From NCBI GenBank assembly GCA_964531385.1, contig CAZHGC010000009.1:20933-84932 (forward strand): a stretch of DNA of 64,000 nt, in the 5' to 3' direction. Source of the DNA: MGBC114079 sp964531385 (GTDB lineage: Bacteria > Bacillota > Clostridia > Lachnospirales > CAG-274). The number at the start of each line of letters is the position of its first letter. The stretch's first letter is position 1. Below, one piece after another: positions 27,966 to 38,600 of the stretch. Under the pieces are notes generated by a model, which searched no databases, was not told where the DNA came from, and was given only the letters and a program-made list of their open reading frames with translations. A program made the translations under genes and the position numbers.

Positions 27966-28945
27966 TTGATAACTCCTTTCTGCCAAACAAGAAGCTTGTC
28001 TTTAATTTTAAACAATAAAGTTATAAGTATTGAAAATGTTATCGCAATAACAATCAAACCGGCATAAACATTGGAATAACACATCATTTCTTTTTGCCAA
28101 TTAACATACCAGCCAATTCCATATTTTGCACCAATCATTTCTGCTGTCATAAGTGTTATAAATGCGGAGCAAGTCCCGTTAAAAACTCCTATAAATATGC
28201 TCGGCATTGCAGCAGGAACACCAACTTTGAATATTTTATAAAATAACCCTGCACCAAGCGTTTCCGAAACTTCAAAAAATGAATTTGTAACATTTTGAAT
28301 TCCACTGCTTGTCATAAGCGTTGTCGGAAACCAAACCGCAAGAGCAATTATAAAACTGCTTGCCGAAACCGTATCCGAAAAAGTCACCAAAACCAAGGGA
28401 ATCCACGCAGTTGAAGGAATTGGTCCCAAAAATCTGACAATCGGATTAAGCCAATATGCCGCACGTTTGCTAAAACCAATTGCAATTCCGCATAATATTC
28501 CCGCTATCGCTCCAAAAATAAATCCCGTAAATAAAAGCCTTGAAGAATATGCAAGACATTTTAAAATCAAATCTTTGTCCTCAACTATAACACCAATCAT
28601 TCTTGTCGGAGACGGAAAATATATAACAGGAAGTAAATTAAATTTGTTCGTAAGCAAATTCAATACATTCACAAATAACATTATTCCAACCCAAAATATC
28701 CCCTTATATTCAATTTTTTCCTTGATTTTTTTGTTAAAATATGATAAAACGGTAAATATAAAAATTATTCCTCCAATGATAATCAAAAACCATAAATAAT
28801 AGTTCGGTTTATCCATAAGATTAAGTTGCTTTCCGTCTGCACTAATCGACAACGCAAGCTGGCTTGAATCAGCCTTTATAAAAACTTCAAGTAAAATCGA
28901 AACAATAACTGCCAAAAACGGCAACCACCTTTTTAAATATTTCAA
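27959..28945 (-). CDS. ABC transporter permease (SsuC/TauC type)
   Basis: About 328 residues with seven or more membrane segments; the BPD-transport EAA-like region is near residues 230-260 (SETLGAGLFYKIFKVGVPAAMPS). A TTG at 28945 is preferred as start because AAAGGAG precedes it; an ATG at 28972 adds 9 residues but lacks a site. There is an extra N-terminal membrane pair and an exposed loop (SADGKQLNLMDKPNYY) not typical of SsuC. It is the first structural gene of the importer operon. Confidence 0.9.
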   Translation of the reverse strand: MKYLKRWLPFLAVIVSILLEVFIKADSSQLALSISADGKQLNLMDKPNYYLWFLIIIGGIIFIFTVLSYFNKKIKEKIEYKGIFWVGIMLFVNVLNLLTNKFNLLPVIYFPSPTRMIGVIVEDKDLILKCLAYSSRLLFTGFIFGAIAGILCGIAIGFSKRAAYWLNPIVRFLGPIPSTAWIPLVLVTFSDTVSASSFIIALAVWFPTTLMTSSGIQNVTNSFFEVSETLGAGLFYKIFKVGVPAAMPSIFIGVFNGTCSAFITLMTAEMIGAKYGIGWYVNWQKEMMCYSNVYAGLIVIAITFSILITLLFKIKDKLLVWQKGVIKW

Positions 28946-28978
28946 ATAAAACACTCCTTTTATAGTTTTCATACAGAA

Positions 28979-29107
28979 TTAGTATGATTTATAGCAAAAA
29001 TAAAATCCCTCAAAGGGCAAACATCGTAAACCTCTCAAAAAATTATTTTCATTTTTGAACATATGCAACATTCGCTTGAATAAACAACGCATATACAGTT
29101 TTATCAT
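28979..29107 (-). CDS. 42-residue Arg/Cys/Phe-rich leader peptide upstream of ABC importer
   Basis: A short ORF with an excellent site (GGAGG, 8 bases before ATG 29107), between a consensus-like promoter and the permease gene. It starts MIKLYMRCLFKRMLHMFK, continues NENNFLRGLRCLPFEG and ends FYFCYKSY. It has three cysteines, eight Lys/Arg and many aromatic residues. Its stop is 33 bases before the permease TTG. The position and strong translation signal suggest a regulatory leader or a small membrane-active protein; I do not recognise the family. Confidence 0.6.
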   Translation of the reverse strand: MIKLYMRCLFKRMLHMFKNENNFLRGLRCLPFEGFYFCYKSY

Positions 29108-29169
29108 AGCAAAAACCTCCGTTTCATAAATAAATTTCTAAAAAAGTATTATTTTGCTTTGACAATATT

Positions 29170-29198
29170 AATTTAACATATATTTCATACTATGTCAA
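29170..29198 (-). promoter_or_regulatory. Promoter of leader ORF and ABC importer operon
   Basis: On the minus strand: TTGACA, a 17-base spacer, TAAATT, 62 bases before the leader ORF start. Confidence 0.6.
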
Positions 29199-29285
29199 TA
29201 GGTTTTGTATAATTTTCAAAAAAACTATATCTCTTTTAAAACTTATAACTTAAAAGCTATATAATTATCACCTTTTAATAAAAAT

Positions 29286-29400
29286 ATCTCATCTCTCGCA
29301 TCTCTTTTCTGTACACTCGCCATTCCCCTATCGCTCACCCTCTCCCCCCTCCTCCCTCTCCTCATCATTCACCAACTTCCAACTCTCCCTCTCCCCCTCA
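29286..29400. repeat. Polypyrimidine (C/T) low-complexity tract
   Basis: About 115 bases almost free of G on the plus strand, with runs such as CCCTCTCCCCCCTCCTCCCTC. The minus strand has several GGG runs. This is strikingly different from the AT-rich surroundings. Confidence 0.75.
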
Positions 29401-29430
29401 TTTGCAATCCATTTTTTAGCTTCAACGACA

Positions 29431-29470
29431 AAAGGTGCTAAAGAAATGCCCCCATTTCTTCAACACCTTT
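29431..29470 (-). terminator. Terminator of the peptide/export operon
   Basis: Stem AAAGGTG with inner AAGAAAT pairs with ATTTCTT and CACCTTT; on the minus strand TTTTGT follows. It lies 31 bases after the last gene of the operon. Confidence 0.8.
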
Positions 29471-29500
29471 AATCTTAAACTAATTATTAATTACAAATTG

Positions 29501-29656
29501 TTACATTCTTTTTTTAACATCACTATCATACTCGTAAACGTCAACTCTCGGAGGATTAAGTCCTCCTCTTCCTCCCGAAACATTGTCAAGTTCTTCTTCT
29601 TCAAGCTCAACAACTTCTTCTTCATTTTCCAATTCTTTTTTTTCTTTTTCAGACAT
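29501..29656 (-). CDS. Double-glycine leader peptide precursor (51 residues)
   Basis: AAAGGAG sits 5-10 bases before ATG 29656. The leader is strongly acidic and ends EEEELDNVSGG (residues 19-29), which fits the double-glycine consensus with hydrophobic residues at -4 and -7 (V26, L23) and GG at -2/-1. Cleavage would release a 22-residue peptide beginning RGGLNPPRVDVY and ending EYDSDVKKRM. It has no Cys or Thr and one Ser, and no modifying enzyme is encoded nearby, so a plain peptide is expected. It is 15 bases after the giant SLH gene and in the same operon as a C39-peptidase exporter with an intact active site. It could be a signal peptide, a bacteriocin or a ligand of the giant protein; its role is unknown. 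Confidence 0.8.
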   Translation of the reverse strand: MSEKEKKELENEEEVVELEEEELDNVSGGRGGLNPPRVDVYEYDSDVKKRM

Positions 29657-29671
29657 AATAATTCTCCTTTC

Positions 29672-32600
29672 TTATTTAACAACATTATTTATAATAACTG
29701 CCGCCTCACCACGATTTAAACTCTTTCTTGGCATATAACAATTATTATTGTCGCCTCTAACAATTCCATAAGCTGAAATATTATCAACATAACCTTTCGC
29801 CCAAACCGAAATTTCATTTTCATCATCAAAAACAATAGAATTGCCTTTTTCAAAATCATTTTCGGTTGTCTCAATAAATTTGCTAACAATAACAGCCATT
29901 TCCTGTCTTGAAATTTCGTTGTTTCCTCTGAAAGTATTGTCGTCATATCCTGTGATAATACCTTTTGAAACGCCCCAGCAAACCGCATCGGCATACCATT
30001 CTTTACCTGTCATATCAACAAAATTCAATTTTGAAAGTTCAACTTTTTCATCTTTATCAACACTGTTATAAAGCATAGTTGCAAATTCGGCTCTTGTAAC
30101 ATTGTTTTTAGGTCTGTAACTGTTATCAGGATAACCTTTAATCAAACCTTTTTTGTAAGCAGAAATAATAATTTTTTCTGCCCAATAATCGGCTATATCG
30201 TTAAATATAATTTGATTATCATCTGTTTCGCCGGAAGCAATATCTTCGCTTGTTTCTTCAACAGCTTCTTCGCTAACTTTCTCTGTTGTTTTTTCCGAAT
30301 TACCTGAAGAACTTGAGCGTTTTGAAGAACCCCCGCCAGAATGTTTTTCGTTTTCATCGGTTGATTTATCTGTCTCGCCAACTATAACATCAACTTCAGT
30401 CTCACTGTTGTAAGGTTGTGCTTTTGCAATCAATTTTGTTACACCTTTGCTAATACCAACAATTTGATTTGCAATTATTGCCGCAACAGTGCTGTCCTCA
30501 ACTTCATAATTTGCCAAAACATCATTAAATCGTTCAAATGGCTGATAAAGCATCTGAAGGTCAACCGCTTCTCCAACATTCAATTTAATATTATTTGTAT
30601 CATTAACGTTAATGTCGATAGGTGCGTTCATCATAATATAACTTTCTTCAGCATTTGAAATAATGTTTCCATCTTTGTCCGTAACGGCTGCAATAACCGG
30701 TAAATATCCATAAGCATTAAACAGCTCACCTGTAAGATTTTCTATAACAACATCATATTCTTTACTTTCACCAACTTCAATTCCTCCTATGGATTTTTCA
30801 AGGAATTTTTCGTTTGTTATTCCAAGCTGTTGTGCTGTTGCTTTTTCAGGATTATAAACAAGGTTTATTTTGTCGCTGTCGCTTGTTTTCAAATTACCGT
30901 TATTTGTTGCCGTAAAATGAAGTATAAAATCTTGATTATCTTGCTTTATGCCAACTCCGTCAATTTTAATATCGGCACTGCTCTTCAAAACATCGCTTTC
31001 GGCAATTGAAGAATTCTTCATGCCACCTTCGCTAACAGTAAATCTAAGAGCCTTTCCAGCAACAGCATCGCCAACATTCCATTGATAATTAAAATCAACA
31101 TAATCTCCCGCATTAATATATTCGTCGCTTGTAACAACTCCAAGATTTTTAACAACATTTCCGTCTTTAACTTCGCTAACAGAAATTATATAACCTTTCG
31201 AAACTGTAAGCCCTCTGTTATAAATCTTAGCCGTAACATTAACCGTATCGCCGTTCTTAGGGTTCAAATTGTCAAGTTCAATGTTTTCCGCATAAACTTC
31301 GCCAAACGGTTCAAATATCGTTGCAACAAGTTCTGTATCTTTAATTTCAAGAGGATTAATAGGGTCTTCTGTTCTAACAGAATTGTATCTTGTTGAAACA
31401 ACAACCATATTTCCGCTTTCATCAATCAAAAATGCCGGTTCATCATTATGCTTTCCGCTGTGTGTAAGCTGATAAGCATCAGCATATGATGTTGTTCCGC
31501 TTTGCTTGTCGGTTATAACTGCCGTTGCAAAAATTTCCTGTTTGTTTGTTTCTCTGTCAAGGTCAACCCATATTACATAAATGTTGTCGTCTTTGTCAAC
31601 ACAAACTTTGTAATAAGACATTGTCGCAAAAGCTTCGTTGCTTCCCTGTCTCATTTCCGGAGGAAGATTTATATATACATCAGCCGGTGCAAGGTCATAT
31701 TCGCTGTTAACCGTTCCGTCATCATTAAGACCGTTATGTGCAAAATCGCTGACATTTATATATGATAACTTGTTGTCACCTCTAAACCAATAAAGGAAAG
31801 TATTTCCGCTGTCGCCCCCTGCCCTAACAAACTGAGGCATAGCGTCGGCAATATCATCATCAGTAATTCTTATAGGAAGATAATTTTTATGAGTTGTAAA
31901 GTCATAAACTTGTATAAATAAGTCTCTGTCTTCGTTTGTACTGCTGTCGTTGTCCTTGTCAATTGTATATCCATAAACAACAAGACCGTTATAACTAATG
32001 GCAGTAAAATCTGTAATAAGCGGGTCTTGCATATTAAGCTCATCAATAGGTGACGGCAAAAATCTTTGTCCGCTCCAATTTTTAATAAGTTCTTCCGCAA
32101 CCGCTTCGTCAGAAACCTCTTCGGGATAATAATAATCTGTAAGCCATTTTCCCATATCTTTGTCATAAAGCATATAGGTTATTATACAATCGTTGGTAAA
32201 TGAATTCGCTGTTTCAAGGAATGAATTTCCAATTGAACTTTTAATATAATAAACAGCCATATCTCCTGTAACATTGTCATAAACAACGGTTGGCGAGTAA
32301 TCATAATATGTATCATTTGTAAGTCTTGTTATCTTTCCAATTTCTCCCGTAGTTTTATTAACAAGAGTTGTGTAAATCTCCATTGTTGTAAGATACTGAG
32401 TCGGGTCACCCGTTTTTTCAGAATTGGAATCGCTCGAAATCCAGCTTATCGCAACGTTTTCTCCCGCATCGGCAACGTTCGGCTGAAAATCTGCCGTACC
32501 GTCATTTTGAATAACAACCGGCTCCAACCATTGACCGTTTCGATACACAGCATATTTCAAAACGTTTCTTTCAAGTTCGCCCCTTGAATCATCGGTGTCT

Positions 32601-35600
32601 ATAAACACAAGCATATAATCACCGTTGCCCAAGTTAACAACTTGCGAATCAGGTCTTTCATAGCTGTTTTCAACAAGAACATTTTCTTGCACTGTCATAA
32701 ATCCCGAAAGAAGATTAACGTTGTCATTTGCAACCCATTTTGAATTGCCCGTTGTTCTCTTTCTAAGCATAACGTTGTCATCGCTGTAATCGTTATCATC
32801 GGTATAATCAACAGCCTTAACATCTTCCGCTCCACCGTTTGAAGCAAACAAGCTAACACCGTCCGCAGACAACATCTGTGCTTGTGTTTTTGCATTTTCC
32901 TTAACAGTTATTTCAGCTTTTGTAAATGTCCAAGCTTGATTATATTTTTCGTTGTAAGGGCTTGAAACAACATCTGAGCCGGAATTATAAGCCGTCAAAC
33001 AGTTTTTGCCCAAACTGTAGCGTGTTGAAATATTATAACTTCCGTCAATAAGTTTTGTTGTGTCAAAATACACCGCATTGCTGTCGTCTTTTTTCTTAAC
33101 GCTAATGCCAACTCCGTCTCCGGTGCTGTCGCTGTCAACAAAAAGATAATTCTTTGTTTCTGCATTTTGAACAGTTATATAATCATCTGAAACGCTAACA
33201 TACCAGCGTTGATTATCTTTTTTGTTTTCATCTGCAAGCTGTGCTTTTCCGTCAACATCTGTAAGATATTTTTTAAGCGTTTTGTTTTCAATCGTGTACA
33301 AACCGTTTTCAATAGGTTCATCAACAGCCTCAAGTCTCCAAAGCTGGTCGTTGTCAGCTCCCGTTTTATCAAAAATCACCTTGTCGTTGTCGCCAACCAT
33401 TAAATATTTTTCTCCGCCCTCTGCCGCAGATATAATATTAAAATCATTAACATTAGGCTCTCTCAAAATAAATTTATGATAAGCTGTAACATCGCTTTCT
33501 GTAATTGAATTGGAAAGCTTTGGCTCATTGTTATCCATCATAACATATTTTGCCGATTTATCCGAATATCCTTCTTGTGCCTTAATTGTTATTGTTTTGT
33601 CTTTATTAACCGATATATAGAAACGCATTGCAGGATTTTCCGTTGCTGTTTTATAAACAAGGTCGGTTGTTCCGTTTTTCGCCTGCAAATATTTGTTGTT
33701 GTGAACGTTTCTTATATAATACCAACCTTCGGAAATATAAGCTGTGCTGTCGGTCGGTTTCGTAGTTCCGTCAACATCAACTGTCGAAGAAGAAGTTTTT
33801 CTTAAATGTGCATTTTGTATATCTTTGTTAAACCCTGTATGAATTGGTTTAAAATGATACATAAGCGGTATTGTAAAGAGAAGCAAATCAACCTTTCCGC
33901 CAAGTGAAAACGCAACAGTAAATCCAACTTCGTGAATTTTTGCATTCGAATAATCATTGTCAATTATTTCATCAACTTCATCATTCATTGCATAAGTCTG
34001 CTTTGCAAGAGGTTCCCATAAAAGGCTCACATCAACATCGCCCTCAAGTCTAACGCCAAGAACATCGCAAAGCCCAACTCCCGCAAAAAGGCAAACCGAC
34101 ATACTTGCATTCAGATTTCCGTTAAAAGCAAGAGCATCATCAAGCTCAAGTTGATTTTCTTTCATTGATGACAAAGCAACAACCGAGTTCGACTTTCTCG
34201 TTGCTCCCATATTTCCTATAAGCGTTCCCGAAGCACCCCCGCCAACATATGCCGGAACAACGCCCGCAATAATAAAGTAGAACGCTTTTCTAAACGTAAG
34301 GCTAACACCTATATATCCTCCGCCGCCCGTAACAATAAAATCGCTATACGTAACGCCGTTTTGAGTAACTTCCATTTTTCCAAAATCAATATAACCACCA
34401 ACAACAACAGATACTCTAAATTGTGACGGTCCCAATTTTGAAGTTGTTCCGCCAAGAAGAGGCGTTTCTTTAAGATTTTTTCTAAATATTGAATCATAAG
34501 CAAAACTTGCTCTTGCTTTAAGGTCGTTAATTGGGTGATGTAACCAGTCAATATTTTTTAAGTAACCCATTCCCGAATCATCTTTTTTGGTGTTAAGTGT
34601 TGTTCCTGCCGCAACGTCAACAATATCTGTAACATTAACACCAATTTTAACACGATATTCTCCTGTTTGTCTTTTTTCAAGAACAATTGATACAAACGGG
34701 AAATCAAAACCTGTTGCAAGCGAGTCAAGCATAGGAAGTGAACCAAAACTTCCGTTTGTCGGAAGATCAAAGTTTTGCGGTTCATAACTGTCATAAGCAC
34801 TGTCGCCTTGAATAAAATCATAACCTGTGTAAACAGGAAGATATTCTTTTAAAGCTCCCGGCGAACCCGAAACATTTTTATCGGTTGATATAACAGCATA
34901 TAAAGTATCACCGCTTGTATATGTTCCGTTCATCGCAATATCCATTTTTTCTGTTGCAACCCATTGTTTAGAACTGCTTTCATATTCTGCAGCCATTTCA
35001 TATTTTTGCTTTTTGGTAACAGGGTCAACTATAACAAATTTCAAAGCTTTAATATGCTCGTCGCTTGTTTCTCTAACATCGGCCCTAAATGTATGAATAT
35101 GATCATTTATATCAATCGTTCCCGGCAAAGCAACCGTACTTTCACCGTCATATACATTAACATCAACAATTCCCGCACCGTCATAAGTCATTTTTGCGTT
35201 ATAATTGCCCATATTTATTGTATAAACAGTTCCTGTCTTTGTTTCCGCAACAACTGTAGAAACTTCGGTAACATTTGTTTTAATTTCCTGAACGGTAACA
35301 GGATAATTATATATTGCTATGCTCGAAGAACTCATTTCAACATTGCCCTTAGGCTCATCATACACCGAATTTACAAAACTGTCTGCATAAGCTTTCGGAG
35401 CATATCTCTTTTCTGCTCTGTCCCTCAAATTTTCCGGAACTTCACTCAAATCTCTAACAACTTTCCATTTTTCAACATTAACCGTTGTCGTTTCAACAGC
35501 AGATTCATTTTTAACGCTTTCAACAGTATATTGTTCTTCCGACGGAACAGCAACTTTTTTGTTTGAAGTGTTAATTACATAATCAACATAATTAAAAGAA

Positions 35601-38600
35601 TTGTCAACAGCCACTCTTTCAATAATATGTGTTCCGTTTATATATGTTCTAACGTCATTAAGTGCATATTCACCTTTTTCATCGGTTATAGAACTAACAT
35701 CACCAATAGTTATCGCAGCATTAACAAGAGGCATTTGATAACTGCTGTTTGTTCCCGATGAAACATCAAAAACAGAATAGTTTGTTGTTCCTTTAAATCG
35801 TGCAAAAACAACGTCATCTCCCGTTTCCGCAGTAACAACCAATATATTTTCATCTTGGCTCAAACCAAGAGGCTGATAAAACATAGTATTACCGCTATAT
35901 TCCGTTTTTGTAACATCGTTAAGCCACTTAATTGCATAGCCGTCTTTCGCTCTTGCCATATATTGATAATATGTTCCCGTTTTTACGTCTGTTGAAACCA
36001 AAAAACGATAATATTCAACTTTCTTTCCGTTTTCATCACGATAATCTATAATTTTGCTAACATTGCTATCGTTAAATTTCTCCATAACACCATAACTTGC
36101 ATCAATTATGCCGTTATCAATGTCCGATTTTCTAACCATTAAAGTAAGGCCGTTTTGTTTTTGAGTATAAACAGGATAAAATGCAATAGTATCTTTTTTA
36201 AGAATATCTTTCGAATTTTTTCTTGTAAAACTATATTTAGCCTCGTTGTTTCTCAAATCGTGGCGAGTTTTTTCCATGGTGTCAATATTAATGCCCGTTC
36301 TGTATCCAACGCCTGCCGCTCCCGCAATATCTGTATATTTTGCGTTTGTGGCAACAATAAATTCATCACCATAATGAAAAACATTTCCCAAAGAATCGTT
36401 TGGCTTAACTTCAACGTTATATTGGTCTCCGCCAATAACATAAGGCGTTCCGTTAACAGATAAATAACCAAGTTCATTATATGCGTCAATGCTCAATTTA
36501 TTTTCAAATTGTGTATTTTTCTCAACATAAACCTTTTTATCGATATATTCAAAAATTGGTTTAATTGTAAAATTACCATACATACCGCCGTCTTTTCTGT
36601 CGGTAAGAGTAACAAAATCATACACATCTTGATTTCCTCTGTGAATAAGTTTTTTAAGCAACTCATTGTCCAAAGTAAAAGTACAAGAATTGTTACCGTT
36701 TGCATCAGCAATTTTTATAACATCTTTCGGATTGTTGCTGTTAACAGCATAAAGACCTTTAAATTTAAAATAGTCATTATTGCCAACAGTAACAGTAATT
36801 TTTTCGCCCGAAGTTCTATATGCACAAGTATTTGTATCACCGCTGTCTATACCCAAAATTTTAGACATTTGGTTGCTTATATATGCCGAAGGCTGAACTT
36901 CCGACAAAACAATTCCGTTTTCTCCAACAGTTCTCAAATACATTTTATCGGCAGGTGCAAGAGTAATTATAAACTGACGTTTAATCGGATACATATCTTT
37001 AAAATGAGCCTGCAAGTCTCTTCCGCTTCCGTCATCGTCTTCCGCATAAACTTGAACACCTCTGATGTTGCCCTCTTTTGTATATATAGTTTTTTCAGTC
37101 CAACCCGAAGAACCTCCGGTAAATTGCCAGTCGTTAAGACAACCCATTACTCCATTAGAATCAAATGTTGTAAATCTAAATCCAACCTTTGCCGTTCCGT
37201 CGTGTGGGTGTGCGGCATATTTTCCACGATAACTGAAAGTAAGACCATTAACATCATATTGATAGTCGGAAATTCCTTTATTATCAATTCCAAATTCGGC
37301 TCTTGCCCATTTTCTGCTGTCTGTCGGTCTTATATACCAGCCGTCGTCGCCTTCTTCTTCGCAATTATCCTTAAAACTACCACTTTTTTCAATATATCTT
37401 GTAGAATTATTGTTTGTTTTAACTTCAGAAAAATAAACTCTTTGTTTGTTTTTATAATCCGTTTCGCTCATCAAAAGTTCAACATCTGACTCGCTGTCTG
37501 TTTTGGTATAATCAGAACTTTCCCCGTTTGATTTTTCTTCGTTTGATTTTTCAACGGGAGACAAGCAAACTTCCGTTTTATCGTTTTCACCAATTTCACA
37601 ACTAACCGGCGTATCGATAAAAACTTCAAATTTTGCCTCTTCCTTTATATATTCCATATTAACAGGAATTTCAACCGTTCTTTCCTGAACGCCAAAAGGA
37701 AAAACAACTTCCGCCGAAACAGGTGAAAAATCTCTCCCCGACATAGCCGTATCGCTCTTGCTTCTAAGCATTACGGAAACAAGGTCGTTCAACCCGCCTT
37801 CTCTCTTAATTTTAATCAAAGCACAATTTTTGCTCATATCAGGAGTAACGCTTGTCTCTGCAAGAGAAACCTTTGCTCTAACTTGCTCCTCATCATCTGC
37901 AATTTTAAGAACAGCCGAAGAATGAGCACTAACTGTGTGCTGTCCCTGTGGGTCGCCAATAGTAATGTTAACCAATCTCGTGCTGTCGCTTTCGTTGTTG
38001 TCAATTGGCACAATTTCAATAAATTTTTCTTTTTCGCCTTCTTCAAATTCAATCTCCAAAGTTGCTCCTGTCATAGCATCGGAAATTGTATCCGCAACAT
38101 CTTGATATGCTTTAAGTTGTTCAAATTGTTTTATAATATCTGTCGAAGCCTTTGGCTTAACTCTGTCAGAATTAATTCCCGTAAAAGCTTGTTTTGCACC
38201 CGCAAGAGTGTTCAAATCTTTGGAAACATCTCTTGTTTCTTCTTCCAAGCTTTCAGCTTCTCCGGCATCTTCAACAACCGAATTGTCAAACTCTTCCGCC
38301 TCAACAATTTCAACATTTTTTGCAGCCTCAACATAATCGCTGTTGTCTTCGCCTTTAGATGCTTTGTTTATTGCAACAGCTTCGTTAATTCCTTTCGCAA
38401 TTCCATAAGAAATCGCACTTTCGGATATCGAGCCGTCTTCAATCTCTTTAATAAGTTCTTCCGTATCATTTATTTCAAATTCGTTAAAATCTTCCCCCTC
38501 AATCATTTCCATAACAGAAAGAGAATCTTCGTCATCATCGGCTTCGTTAAACATTCCGCCGTTATAAAGGAACACTTTATAATCCTTGCCATATTTTGCG

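Larger units (their letters stand above)
29108..29500. other. Intergenic region with promoter, polypyrimidine tract and terminator
   Basis: 393 bases between the leader ORF and the double-glycine peptide gene. It holds the importer promoter, a C/T-rich tract (about 29286-29400) and the terminator of the big export operon. No other gene is seen. Confidence 0.7.

Noticed and set aside
29491..29685. 64-codon Lys-rich frame on the minus strand over the peptide gene
   Set aside because: It has no ribosome binding site and its composition is just the frame shift of the Glu-rich double-glycine precursor, which has a site and a motif.
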